From JAAZGD01 sp964489555 (GTDB lineage: Bacteria > Bacillota > Clostridia > Peptostreptococcales > Anaerovoracaceae), in assembly GCA_964489555.1 (NCBI GenBank), contig CAZAZF010000014.1:1-33816 (forward strand): a stretch of 33,816 bases of DNA, given 5' to 3'. Positions 7,969-16,368 of the stretch are shown one piece after another; position 1 is the stretch's first letter; every line of letters starts with the position of its first letter. The translations under genes were made by a program, and so were the position numbers. A model generated the notes under the pieces. That model searched no databases and was not told the origin of the DNA. It was given only the letters and a program-made list of their open reading frames with translations.

Positions 7969-9393
7969 TTACTCATTGTTATTTACATATTTTCTGATCT
8001 TTTTTGATGCAGTCGTCTGTCCTATTCCCAAGTCTCGACCCACTTTCACACTACTCCGATACTTGGAATAGGACTGCATAATAACTTGCTTTTCATAATT
8101 TTCCATTATCTCTTTTAAATTTTTACCTCCGAAATCGCAATCTCCATAGACAGCCATTTGATCTTGAATGCCATAATCACACTCATAATGGATAGTGTCG
8201 CCCTTGGTAATCACTACCAACCTTTCTACCAGATTTTCCAATTCCCTTACATTCCCAGGCCAGTTATAGTAAATAAAAGAATGCATTGTTCCATTTGATA
8301 GTCTCTTATCTACAGAATATTTCTTGTTAAATATATCAAGAAAATATTTCGTCATATACTCAATCTCGTCTCTTCTTTCTCTCAAAGGATCAATATGAAT
8401 AGGGATGACATTCAGTCGATAGTAGAGATCTTCTCGAAATTTCTTGCTTGCAATTTCCTCCATGAGATTTTTATTGGTTGCCGTAATTAATCGAAAATCC
8501 ACCACATTAGCTTTCGTTGCACCTATTTTGAGAACTTGCTTTGACTGAATTACACTTAATAGCTTTGATTGAATATTTAGAGGCAATTCTCCAATTTCAT
8601 CCAGAAACAACGTTCCCCCCGTAGCCATTTCAATCAAGCCCTTCTTTCCGGTATCACTTGCTCCTGTAAAAGAGCCCTTTTCATATCCAAATAATTCACT
8701 TTCTATAAGGTTTTCGGGAATCGAGCTACAATTAATTTCTAGAAAATTTTTCTTTGCTCTATTTGAATTATTATGAATAAACTTTGCCACCACATTTTTA
8801 CCAACACCTGATTCACCGGTAATCAAAACATTTGCTTCAATTTTAGCTATATGCTCACAAGTTTCTTTCACCTGTTGCATTTTTTTGCCAAATATTATCA
8901 AACCTTTATGAGACTCTTTCTCATCATTTAATTGATCAATCTTCTTCTTATATTCATTTAGCTTGTCTTTTAAATCATTGATTTGCTTATTGATGCCATA
9001 CTCATTTTGTATATTAACGGCCGCGAAACTGACTACATATTTGATAATATCCGTACCCTCTTTAAAGATTGGAACGGATGTCGTAATTATGTCTTTCCCA
9101 ACGTGGTTCTTGTGTATCAATGTCATCCTTCTTTTTTCTTTTAGCACTCTTGCTGAAACGGATGGCTTATAAATATTCTCCTTTTCGAGATCATAAACAG
9201 TCTTACCTATCCACTTCTGAGCATCTATTTCCAAATCTCCTAAGAAAGATTGGCTTACCGCCAAAATAACACCGTTGCTATCACAAACCGTAGCACCTCC
9301 GATGTCCTCATCAAAATCCAAAACCTTGAACAGGATTTCGAACTGCTCTTTAACATTATTATTAACCGCATGGGACACAAATATTCTATCCAC
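7969..9393 (-). CDS. Sigma-54 dependent enhancer-binding transcriptional activator
   Basis: A 474-residue NtrC-family activator. An N-terminal PAS/sensor-like domain (~residues 10-130) is followed by a coiled coil (~132-165). The AAA+ domain has Walker A GESGVGK at 193-199, the sigma-54 contact loop GSFTGA at 240-245 (usually GAFTGA, second residue Ser here) and Walker B GGTLFLDE at 259-266. A Fis-type HTH at the C-terminus (SSVKVGRDLGIGQTTASKKI) binds DNA. The start is placed at GTG 9393 because AAGGAG lies 6 nt before it; the longer frame, beginning at TTG 9417, has no ribosome site. No receiver domain is present, so the sensor domain probably binds a ligand. Its likely target is the adjacent ureohydrolase/TRAP receptor promoter. 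Confidence 0.9.
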   Translation of the reverse strand: MDRIFVSHAVNNNVKEQFEILFKVLDFDEDIGGATVCDSNGVILAVSQSFLGDLEIDAQKWIGKTVYDLEKENIYKPSVSARVLKEKRRMTLIHKNHVGKDIITTSVPIFKEGTDIIKYVVSFAAVNIQNEYGINKQINDLKDKLNEYKKKIDQLNDEKESHKGLIIFGKKMQQVKETCEHIAKIEANVLITGESGVGKNVVAKFIHNNSNRAKKNFLEINCSSIPENLIESELFGYEKGSFTGASDTGKKGLIEMATGGTLFLDEIGELPLNIQSKLLSVIQSKQVLKIGATKANVVDFRLITATNKNLMEEIASKKFREDLYYRLNVIPIHIDPLRERRDEIEYMTKYFLDIFNKKYSVDKRLSNGTMHSFIYYNWPGNVRELENLVERLVVITKGDTIHYECDYGIQDQMAVYGDCDFGGKNLKEIMENYEKQVIMQSYSKYRSSVKVGRDLGIGQTTASKKIRKYVNNNE

Positions 9394-9454
9394 CTTACTC
9401 TCCTTCCCATTAAACAACCTACTACCATTCGATTTTTCTTCAACTTTTCATATA

Positions 9455-10246
9455 TTAAATGCCACGAAAAATGCCAGTTACACTACAATCCACCCCTCTA
9501 TAATCTGGTTTTCCAAATAGCCCTTCCGGCACCATGAGTCCCCATTCACTGTTATAGAAACTATGGTCTTTTGCTTCACTTATAAGGTACTGTCTGCTTT
9601 TCCCTATTCTATCTTTACAATGTTTTATGAACTCTTCTGATAGCTGCATCTCTTGTCGATAATGATTGAGGAGATATCCTACCCGTTGATATAACCCCTG
9701 AATGTCGTATACATGAAGATATCGAACCAACTTCTGTTCATCCAAATAGGGGACGCCTTCCAGACAGTTCAGGAGTTCTTCAAACCCACCTATTTTATTG
9801 AAATCTCGGATACTGTCTACAACGGTCCTCTCCAGATCAGTAATTCGAACTCCGGTGGTGTTTTTTGCTACAACTACACCCTCCTCCATCCTAGATGCCA
9901 CATACTTATAAGTTACATGGTCATACGCAAAGTGATTAAACTTCTTTTCAGATGAAACATACACTTCATAAAACACCTGATTGGCCAGCCCATAGTATTC
10001 AAAAGCACTGTGGTGAGATATATATGCCGATTCGGTGATGGCGCAAGCAATTTGGTAACGAGTTGCTACCAGCTGCCCTGATGCAGGATTGACGATCGAG
10101 TAGATGTTTTTTCGTATCTTTTTGACCCGTCCTTTTTTCATCAGACGGTTTATCTGAGAATAAGCTGTCTTTTCATTGCCTACAAGCTGCTTCACATCTT
10201 TAATTGTAAAAACCGGATACTTTGCCAACTCCATAAACACATCCAC
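9455..10246 (-). CDS. AbiEi-family antitoxin/transcriptional regulator, without toxin partner
   Basis: A protein of ~263 residues resembling the AbiEi antitoxins of type IV toxin-antitoxin systems (COG5340-like). An N-terminal winged helix (residues ~1-60: DVFMELAKYPVFTIKDVKQLV...RLMKKGRVKKIRKNIYSI) is followed by the antitoxin core (ISHHSAFEYYGL, VRITDLERTVVDSI, FEELLNCLE). AbiEi normally represses its own promoter and neutralises the nucleotidyltransferase toxin AbiEii encoded immediately downstream. Here the downstream gene is the sigma-54 activator, only ~60 bp away, so the toxin is absent. The C-terminal tail (PDYRGVDCSVTGIFRGI) may mark the old deletion edge. The start is taken at GTG 10246, 8 nt after GGGGGG; the GTG at 10255 would have no spacer. 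Confidence 0.75.
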   Translation of the reverse strand: MDVFMELAKYPVFTIKDVKQLVGNEKTAYSQINRLMKKGRVKKIRKNIYSIVNPASGQLVATRYQIACAITESAYISHHSAFEYYGLANQVFYEVYVSSEKKFNHFAYDHVTYKYVASRMEEGVVVAKNTTGVRITDLERTVVDSIRDFNKIGGFEELLNCLEGVPYLDEQKLVRYLHVYDIQGLYQRVGYLLNHYRQEMQLSEEFIKHCKDRIGKSRQYLISEAKDHSFYNSEWGLMVPEGLFGKPDYRGVDCSVTGIFRGI

Positions 10247-10282
10247 TAATCTCACCCCCCTTTTTTGCTTTTAAAACGTTTT

Positions 10283-10298
10283 TCTTCAACATTGAAGA
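10283..10298. promoter_or_regulatory. Possible AbiEi operator palindrome
   Basis: TCTTCAACATTGAAGA has perfect 7-bp arms around CA. It sits between the -10 box (10330-10335) and the start codon, the usual place for the inverted repeats bound by autorepressing AbiEi proteins. Confidence 0.45.
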
Positions 10299-10329
10299 CT
10301 GGAAATCCATTATTAAACTCATTGCACTT

Positions 10330-10335
10330 ATTATA
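10330..10335 (-). promoter_or_regulatory. -10 box of the AbiEi gene
   Basis: Perfect TATAAT on the minus strand, ~85 bp before the start. No good -35 is visible at normal spacing. Confidence 0.4.
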
Positions 10336-10414
10336 GGCGCGTCTCGTCTATTTTTAATTTTATCATGTTATTCTCCTAATGCAAAGAATATTGTTCTATT
10401 TTTAAAATTATTTA

Positions 10415-10493
10415 CGTGGATGCGCAAACCACGGGCCAAAGGAATTCCAGATGCCAACCTACTTTTTCTGCAACCACACGAAAACAAGTTGCA
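10415..10493. other. Unassigned structured intergenic segment
   Basis: Between phoR and the AbiEi gene (gap 10247-10520) there are two short hairpins: CGTGG/CCACG at 10415-10433 and TGCAAC/GTTGCA at 10469-10493. No open reading frame or recognised RNA family fits. It might be a small RNA or leader, or chance structure. Confidence 0.2.
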
Positions 10494-10504
10494 ATATCTC
10501 TCAT

Positions 10505-10532
10505 AAAAAAAACAGGCGGATTAATCCGCCTG
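10505..10532 (-). terminator. Terminator of the pst-pho operon, overlapping the phoR stop
   Basis: The 20-bp palindrome CAGGCGGATTAATCCGCCTG (10513-10532) is followed by eight T on the minus strand. The hairpin includes the last codons and the TAA of phoR. Confidence 0.9.
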
Positions 10533-12188
10533 AAATTCAATTCGTATGGTGGTTCCTTTTCCTACCTGGCTTTCCAGACTCAGGGCTGCCTTATGATAGG
10601 CGGCGATGTGTTTCACAATGGAGAGTCCCAGGCCGGTCCCACTTATATTTTTGGAATGGCTTTTATCCACCCGGTAGAAACGTTCGAAAATTCGTTCCCG
10701 ATCTTCCAGGGGAATACCGATACCGGTATCCGCCACTTCCAGAACTACTTTTTCTTTGTTTTTTTGGATACGCACCGTGATTTCCCCCTCTTCCACATTG
10801 TATTTTATGCTGTTGTCAAGTAAATTCACCAGCATCTCTTCTAACAACGTGGGAATGCCCTGCACAAAGGCTTCCTCTCCAGCAACTTTTATCTCTATTC
10901 CCCGAAGAGCTGCCGTTGGCCGAAGCCGCTCCGCCACCCTTTCTGCTTCCTTCAGTAGGTTGACCCTTTCCATTGGAATTCGAATGTTGCCTTCGTCCAA
11001 CTCAGAAAGCCGAATGATGTCCTCAATCATGGAAAGAAGATCCTTGGCTTCCCCCTGAATTCTCCCGGCGAACTCAATGGCATCCGCCCCCTCCGCCATC
11101 CGGTTGCTCAGTATCTCTGCATACCCCAAGATAGAAGTCAATGGCGTTTTTAATTCATGGGACACATTGGCGGTGAATTCACGGCGAAGGTTATCGGCTC
11201 GTCTTTTCTCCGTCACATCATACAGCATCAAAATTCCCCCGGAAATCTCTTCGTCCTGGAATACCGGCGTAGCCCTCAGCTGATACTGCCTGTCCCGATC
11301 TTCTATAATCTCCTCTTGATGCTGTCCCTTTAATGTTTTTTCTACGCTCTCCAGTAACTTGAGATTCCGGTTGGCCACCGAAAAGTGTTTCCCGGGAAGA
11401 TTGTCTTCATCTACTTCAAAAAAACGGGCGGCACTCCGATTGATGGTAACAATCTTTCCGGCTCGATCCAAAATAATCAATCCTTCTTCCATATGAGAAG
11501 TGATTCGGTTGAAATTGTCAGTACGTGCCGAAAGCTCCCTCATTTTATCCTGAACCGACTGGTTCAAATTGTGAATTCGGGAAACCAATGGGAACAACTC
11601 TTCGTAAAGCTTTTCCCCTTCCGGATGTTCTAAATCTATATCATTAATAGGCTGAATAATCCTACGGGTTTGCATCCTTGAAAACACCATGGCCAGTACT
11701 CCGATTAGCAAAAGGATTCCCACAAGAAAAATCACACTTTCTCCCATGGAGGTACGAATGCTGTCGGTCCGTATGGAAAGTCGAAGCACATTTCCATCAT
11801 CGGTCTTTTGCGCCAGATAAAAAAATTGGCTACCCAGTGTGTCGGAATTGCGGACCCCTTCTCCTTTACCGGTTTCAAAGGCTGCCTTTACCTCCAGCCG
11901 ATCTTTATGATTTTCCATCTCCGAAGGTACGGCCCGATTATCATACAGAACCTTCCCGGATGGGGCAATCAATGTAATCCGGGAATTTCGGTCTTCCCCC
12001 CGTATTTCTTGAAGATAGACGATTCCCGATTCTCCATATCCCGTCATAACCAAAGCCATCTGATTCTTCAGCTCCCGCTCCATATCATTTTCCAACTGTT
12101 GATACAGCAACACGGAAAAAGCTGCCGCCGTTAGAATAATGGTTATCACCGAAATCAGTACCATGCTGCCGAATATTTTTCGTTTCAT
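10521..12188 (-). CDS. phoR: Phosphate-responsive sensor histidine kinase PhoR
   Basis: A 555-residue membrane histidine kinase. TM1 spans ~8-28, an extracellular segment ~31-148, TM2 ~151-170, then a linker and a PAS domain ~225-330. HisKA follows with the phosphoacceptor His344 in NVSHELKTPL, and the HATPase_c domain carries the N box (LLDNSIKYN), G1 (DTGIGIP) and G2 (GTGLGLSIV) motifs. This is the PhoR/WalK-type layout. It overlaps the response regulator gene by 4 bp and closes a pstSCAB-phoU-phoB operon, so it is the phosphate-starvation sensor, probably signalled through PstB/PhoU rather than by the outer domain alone. Assignment rests largely on context, which is unambiguous. Confidence 0.93.
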   Translation of the reverse strand: MKRKIFGSMVLISVITIILTAAAFSVLLYQQLENDMERELKNQMALVMTGYGESGIVYLQEIRGEDRNSRITLIAPSGKVLYDNRAVPSEMENHKDRLEVKAAFETGKGEGVRNSDTLGSQFFYLAQKTDDGNVLRLSIRTDSIRTSMGESVIFLVGILLLIGVLAMVFSRMQTRRIIQPINDIDLEHPEGEKLYEELFPLVSRIHNLNQSVQDKMRELSARTDNFNRITSHMEEGLIILDRAGKIVTINRSAARFFEVDEDNLPGKHFSVANRNLKLLESVEKTLKGQHQEEIIEDRDRQYQLRATPVFQDEEISGGILMLYDVTEKRRADNLRREFTANVSHELKTPLTSILGYAEILSNRMAEGADAIEFAGRIQGEAKDLLSMIEDIIRLSELDEGNIRIPMERVNLLKEAERVAERLRPTAALRGIEIKVAGEEAFVQGIPTLLEEMLVNLLDNSIKYNVEEGEITVRIQKNKEKVVLEVADTGIGIPLEDRERIFERFYRVDKSHSKNISGTGLGLSIVKHIAAYHKAALSLESQVGKGTTIRIEFQAD

Positions 12189-12874
12189 GCCCTTCTCCCT
12201 ATCCGATATCCCACATTGCGAACGGTTTCAATCCATTCTCCCTGGTCCCCTAGTTTCTGTCGAAGCGTACGGATATGAACATCCACGGTTCGGGTTTCCA
12301 CCGCCGAGTCATAACCCCATATGACATCCAGCAATTTGTCCCGGGACAACACCATGTTTTCGTTTTCCATAAGAAACCGCAATAGCTCAAATTCCTTGAA
12401 TGTGAGCTGCAGCTCTCGTCCCTGGGCTTGGACCCAACGTTCTTCCCGATTCATCTTTATTTCTCCCACTTGAAGCACCGGGGATTCCCAATCCTGCCGA
12501 TTTCGGCGAAGAACCGCTCGAATCCGGGACATTAATTCCATCACCCCAAAGGGTTTGGCCACATAGTCGTCGGCTCCGGCATCCAAACCATGCACCTTGT
12601 CAAATTCGCTGCCCTTGGCAGTGAGCAAAATAACCGGTAATTCTTTGGTTTCCTTGTTTCCTCTAATCTTGGATAGAATCGTCAAGCCATCCTCTCCCGG
12701 AAGCATAATATCCAAAAGGACCAAATCCGGAATGGCCTTGTGAACGGCTTCCCAGAAGGTTTCTCCATCTTCAAACCCTTCTGCGATGAAGTCCTTGCTA
12801 TTCAGAGCATACACCAGCAATTCCCGAATATTCTTTTCATCCTCTACACAATAGATTCGTTTTCTAGTGTCCAA
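12185..12874 (-). CDS. phoB: Phosphate regulon response regulator PhoB/PhoP (OmpR family)
   Basis: A 229-residue OmpR-family regulator. The receiver domain (~5-120) has the acidic pair E11/D12, phosphoacceptor Asp55 in LVLLDIMLPG and Lys in VAKPF; the C-terminal winged helix (~130-228) includes RDKLLDVIWG and TRTVDVHIRTLRQKLG. It is phosphorylated by PhoR and is expected to bind the TTAACA-type repeats upstream of pstS. The frame opens with TTG at 12874, with GAGGA about 6-8 nt upstream; no nearer ATG exists. In Gram-positive usage the name PhoP also applies. It is separated from phoU by 83 bp. Confidence 0.93.
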   Translation of the reverse strand: MDTRKRIYCVEDEKNIRELLVYALNSKDFIAEGFEDGETFWEAVHKAIPDLVLLDIMLPGEDGLTILSKIRGNKETKELPVILLTAKGSEFDKVHGLDAGADDYVAKPFGVMELMSRIRAVLRRNRQDWESPVLQVGEIKMNREERWVQAQGRELQLTFKEFELLRFLMENENMVLSRDKLLDVIWGYDSAVETRTVDVHIRTLRQKLGDQGEWIETVRNVGYRIGRRA

Positions 12875-12957
12875 AATTCTTCCTCTCTTCCTCCCGTGTC
12901 ACGACCCGCTTTCCCATCGAAAACACGAAGTTGAATTTGGTCCGAACATAATCCCTT

Positions 12958-13635
12958 TTATTCTTTAATTATATCACTGTTTCCATCGGCATACTTATGA
13001 ACTCCCGTAATGGAAAAAATCACCCACTCGGCAATATTCACCGCATGATCCCCAATGCGTTCCAGATATTTTGCAACCATCAGCAAATCCAAAGCCTGGC
13101 TTCCATTTTCTGCATTCTCGTGGATCAGATTTATTAAATCACTTTTCACTTGCAAGAACAAGTCGTCCACAATATCATCTGCATCCACTACTGCCTGGGC
13201 CATATTCAAATCTTTTTTGACAAAGGCATCGATGCTTCCCGTTACCATTTTCACCGTTTCCTCCGCCATTTGAGGTATCTTCACCAATTTCGTTACGTAG
13301 GGAGCCTCCGATAGATAAATGGCGATTTCGGAAATATCCGCGGCCTGGTCGCCAATACGTTCCATGTCGGTAATCATTTTGAGAGCGGCGGAAATAAGTC
13401 GCAAGTCTCGGGCCACCGGCTGCTGCTGCAAGAGCAACTTCAAGCAAAGGTTTTCTATCTCTTGCTCCTTTTGGTCCACTTCAAGATCTTCCTGAATGGC
13501 CTTTTTTGCTTGTGATTTATCTTGATCAATCAATGCTTTTACTGCATTGGTAATGGAAGCTTCAATCAGAGACCCCATTCGAATGAGTTCCGTGTTGAGT
13601 TCTTCCAGTTGAGTATCAAATCGACTTCTCATCAT
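12958..13635 (-). CDS. phoU: Phosphate signalling regulator PhoU
   Basis: A 225-residue all-helical protein with the two PhoU repeats. Metal-coordinating E/DxxxD-type motifs are visible in DMERIGDQAADISE (~90-103) and YLERIGDHAVNIAEW (~191-205). PhoU binds PstB and the PAS domain of PhoR and holds the kinase inactive when phosphate is plentiful; it also limits uptake. It starts four bases inside the end of pstB (ATGA overlap), implying translational coupling. Length and motifs are standard. Confidence 0.95.
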   Translation of the reverse strand: MMRSRFDTQLEELNTELIRMGSLIEASITNAVKALIDQDKSQAKKAIQEDLEVDQKEQEIENLCLKLLLQQQPVARDLRLISAALKMITDMERIGDQAADISEIAIYLSEAPYVTKLVKIPQMAEETVKMVTGSIDAFVKKDLNMAQAVVDADDIVDDLFLQVKSDLINLIHENAENGSQALDLLMVAKYLERIGDHAVNIAEWVIFSITGVHKYADGNSDIIKE

Positions 13636-14426
13636 CCAAACCTCCCCGTTATATAATCTTCTGTACGTTTGTCTTGCGGCGCAGTAAATACACTTTCTGT
13701 TTCTCCAAACTCCAACACCTCTCCCAACAGGAAAAATGCCGTTATGTCGGATACACGAGCCGCTTGTTGCATATTGTGTGTCACCATTACTATGGTATAA
13801 TCTTTTTTTAATTCCAGCACTAGGTCCTCAATTTTCGAAGTGGAAATGGGATCCAGTGCGCTGGTGGCTTCATCCAACAACAGTACATCCGGCTGCACCG
13901 CCAGGGCCCTTGCAATGCAAAGCCTTTGCTGCTGCCCTCCAGAAAGCCCATAAGCATTTTCCTGCAATCGATCCTTCACCTCATCCCAAAGGGCGGCACG
14001 ACGCAAACTTTCTTCTGCAATTTCCATAAGAAGCTTCTTGTTTTTAATCCCATATATTTTGGGGCCATAGACCACATTTTCATATATTGATTTGGGGAAT
14101 GGATTGGGCTTTTGAAAAACCATACCAACCCGGGATCTCAACTCTTCTGCGCGAACATTAGGGGCAAATATATCATCCCCATAATAAAGAATCTTCCCGC
14201 TTGTCCGTACTTCCGGGATATTTTCCGTCATTCGGTTCAAGGTTTTAATAAAAGTAGATTTTCCACATCCGGAAGGACCGATGATCGCCGTAATTTTATT
14301 TTTGCTGATTTTCATATTAATGTCCTGTAAGGCCTGTTTGTCTCCGTACCAGAGATTCAGCCCTTGCACATCATATACAATATCCGTAGATGTATCTACT
14401 TTTGATATATTATCATTCAAATCCAT
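13632..14426 (-). CDS. pstB: Phosphate ABC transporter ATP-binding protein PstB
   Basis: A 264-residue ABC ATPase of the high-affinity phosphate importer. Walker A is GPSGCGKST (~53-61), the Q-loop lies around GMVFQKPNPFP, the signature is LSGGQQQR (~161-168), Walker B is VLLLDEATSALD (~181-192) and the switch histidine is in VMVTHNM. KPNPFPKSIYENV is characteristic of PstB. It is preceded by AGGAGG 3-4 nt before the ATG, lies 9 bp after pstA and overlaps phoU. Confidence 0.96.
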   Translation of the reverse strand: MDLNDNISKVDTSTDIVYDVQGLNLWYGDKQALQDINMKISKNKITAIIGPSGCGKSTFIKTLNRMTENIPEVRTSGKILYYGDDIFAPNVRAEELRSRVGMVFQKPNPFPKSIYENVVYGPKIYGIKNKKLLMEIAEESLRRAALWDEVKDRLQENAYGLSGGQQQRLCIARALAVQPDVLLLDEATSALDPISTSKIEDLVLELKKDYTIVMVTHNMQQAARVSDITAFFLLGEVLEFGETESVFTAPQDKRTEDYITGRFG

Positions 14427-14435
14427 TTCCTCCTA

Positions 14436-15344
14436 TCATAACTTTTTCTGAAATTTGTTCCGGATTATAATTGCCGAAAAGTTCAGCAAGAACAGGGTGA
14501 TCAAAAGAACAACAATGGTGGCGGCCGCCAAATAGGCATATTCCGGTGTCAATACCGTGTCCAAGGTCCAATAATAAATCTGTATGGGCAAGGCCGTAAA
14601 ATCATCCATCAATGTGGTGGGGATCTTCATGATTAGAGTAGGGATTCCCAAAACTACCAAAGGTGCCGTTTCGCCAATGGCTCTGGATATGGCTAATATC
14701 CCTCCCGTCAAAATCCCGGGTAATGCAACGGGAAGAACCACCCGCCAAATGGTGGTCCACTTATCCGCCCCCATTCCATACGAAGCTTCTCGCAAGAACA
14801 TAGGAACCGCCCGTATTGCCTCTTGCGCCGCCACCACCACGATGGGCAAAACCAAAAGAGACATGGTGAGCCCTCCGGCAAGAATGCTGGACCCAAGACC
14901 CAGGGCTCTGGAGAAGAACGTGAGTCCTAAGAGTCCGAATATCACGGAAGGCACACTGGCTAAGTTGGATATATTCACACGAATCATCCGTTGCAAGAGC
15001 CCATCTTTTGCATATTCTTCAATGAAGATGGCGGTCGCCACCCCCAATATCAGCGTAACCGGTATCACTATCACCATCAGGTATAAGGTGCCCAATATAG
15101 CTCCTCTAATCCCTGCCTTTTCCGGGAATATGGACAAATTCTTCATGAGAAATTCCCAATTCAGCCACCCGATGCTCTCCCGAATAATATCATAAAGAAG
15201 AACCACTAAGACCACCATTACCAACAAAGTGGAAAAAGCAAAGATATTCTTCACTCGATTGTTAAGATTCACTCTTTTGGAAACCCGGTGCTTGTCAATG
15301 TCTATTTTAAAACCATGATTCCATTTCACATTCTCATCCATCAT
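14436..15344 (-). CDS. pstA: Phosphate ABC transporter permease PstA
   Basis: A 302-residue inner-membrane permease with about six transmembrane segments (BPD_transp_1 fold). The EAA-type coupling motif is EASYGMGADKWTTIWRVVLPVALPGILTGGILAISRAIGETAP (around residues 185-228). It pairs with PstC to form the phosphate channel powered by PstB. Its start shares a base with the pstC stop, indicating coupled translation. Confidence 0.95.
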   Translation of the reverse strand: MMDENVKWNHGFKIDIDKHRVSKRVNLNNRVKNIFAFSTLLVMVVLVVLLYDIIRESIGWLNWEFLMKNLSIFPEKAGIRGAILGTLYLMVIVIPVTLILGVATAIFIEEYAKDGLLQRMIRVNISNLASVPSVIFGLLGLTFFSRALGLGSSILAGGLTMSLLVLPIVVVAAQEAIRAVPMFLREASYGMGADKWTTIWRVVLPVALPGILTGGILAISRAIGETAPLVVLGIPTLIMKIPTTLMDDFTALPIQIYYWTLDTVLTPEYAYLAAATIVVLLITLFLLNFSAIIIRNKFQKKL

Positions 15345-16264
15345 CAGTATACCTCTCTATATTTTTTCGATATATACTGGGCCAAAAGATTCATCACCAG
15401 CGTAAAAATTAAGAGTATCAAACCCACCGCGTAAAGACTGTAGTAACCAATGGTTCCGCTTCCCGCATCTCCACTGGTAAACTCCACAATATAGGCAGTC
15501 ATGGTTTGCATGGATTGGGTGATATCAAAGGTGAAGTTTTTAGAACTTCCACTGGCGATGGTCACAATCATAGTCTCCCCGATGGCTCTGGAAATGGCCA
15601 ACACAATGGAGGCAATAATCCCCGATATGGAAGAAGGTATAATCACCCGGAAGGTGGTTTCAAGCTTGGTAGATCCCAGCCCATAGGCCCCGTCTTTTAT
15701 GATTTCAGGAACCGCATTCATGGCATCTTCCGAAAGGGACGCCACCATGGGGATAATCATAATACCCATCACAATACCAGGACTCAATGCATTTTTGGCA
15801 CCTAGTGTAGGTATCATATTCATGAGTAAAGGTGTTACAAAAGAATAAGCAAAGAACCCATACACGATGGTGGGTATCCCCGCTAGAATTTCCAGAACTG
15901 GCTTTAGTACTTTTCTTAACTTGCTGTTGGCAAACTGGCTCAAATATATTGCGGCAGCCAGCCCGGCGGGCACCGCCACAATCATTGCGATAATCGTTGT
16001 TAAAATAGTTCCGTTCAGCAGAGGAAGTATGCCAAAAGTGGGATTTTTTGACAAAGGACTCAAGTTAGTGCTAAACACTTCCTTTAGTGGCACTTCAGCA
16101 AAGAACTTCATCGCATCCACTAAGAGGGTATATACAATTCCAAAAGTAACGATGATGGATATGGAGGCCATCACCAGGAAAAATTTGGGCATAATCTTAT
16201 CAAATACCCCTTTTTTATTTTTAATATTCTGTTGGATGATATTTCTGATTTTTATGGTATCCAT
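15344..16264 (-). CDS. pstC: Phosphate ABC transporter permease PstC
   Basis: A 306-residue permease with about six transmembrane segments. Its coupling motif DGAYGLGSTKLETTFRVIIPSSISGIIASIVLAISRAIGETM is typical of PstC. A GGGAG ribosome site lies 5 nt before the ATG. It is separated from pstS by 103 bp containing a small hairpin, the usual arrangement that lets the binding protein be made in excess over the permease. Confidence 0.95.
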   Translation of the reverse strand: MDTIKIRNIIQQNIKNKKGVFDKIMPKFFLVMASISIIVTFGIVYTLLVDAMKFFAEVPLKEVFSTNLSPLSKNPTFGILPLLNGTILTTIIAMIVAVPAGLAAAIYLSQFANSKLRKVLKPVLEILAGIPTIVYGFFAYSFVTPLLMNMIPTLGAKNALSPGIVMGIMIIPMVASLSEDAMNAVPEIIKDGAYGLGSTKLETTFRVIIPSSISGIIASIVLAISRAIGETMIVTIASGSSKNFTFDITQSMQTMTAYIVEFTSGDAGSGTIGYYSLYAVGLILLIFTLVMNLLAQYISKKYREVY

Positions 16265-16351
16265 CCATTTTTCTCCCTATTCATCATACTCTCTTTAAGT
16301 ATAACGTCTAAAGTTGAGAGGCCTGATATGAGACCCCCCAACTTACTCGCT

Positions 16352-16368
16352 GGAACTTCAATGGTTCC
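16352..16368 (-). other. Hairpin at the pstS stop codon
   Basis: GGAAC/GTTCC arms around a 7-nt loop overlap the pstS stop, with no T-run after it. It may stabilise the pstS end of the message or act as a weak terminator, as is common after binding-protein genes. Confidence 0.35.

Noticed and set aside
14584..15195. 203-codon plus-strand frame opposite pstA
   Set aside because: Shadow of the permease gene; composition reflects the complement of hydrophobic codons.
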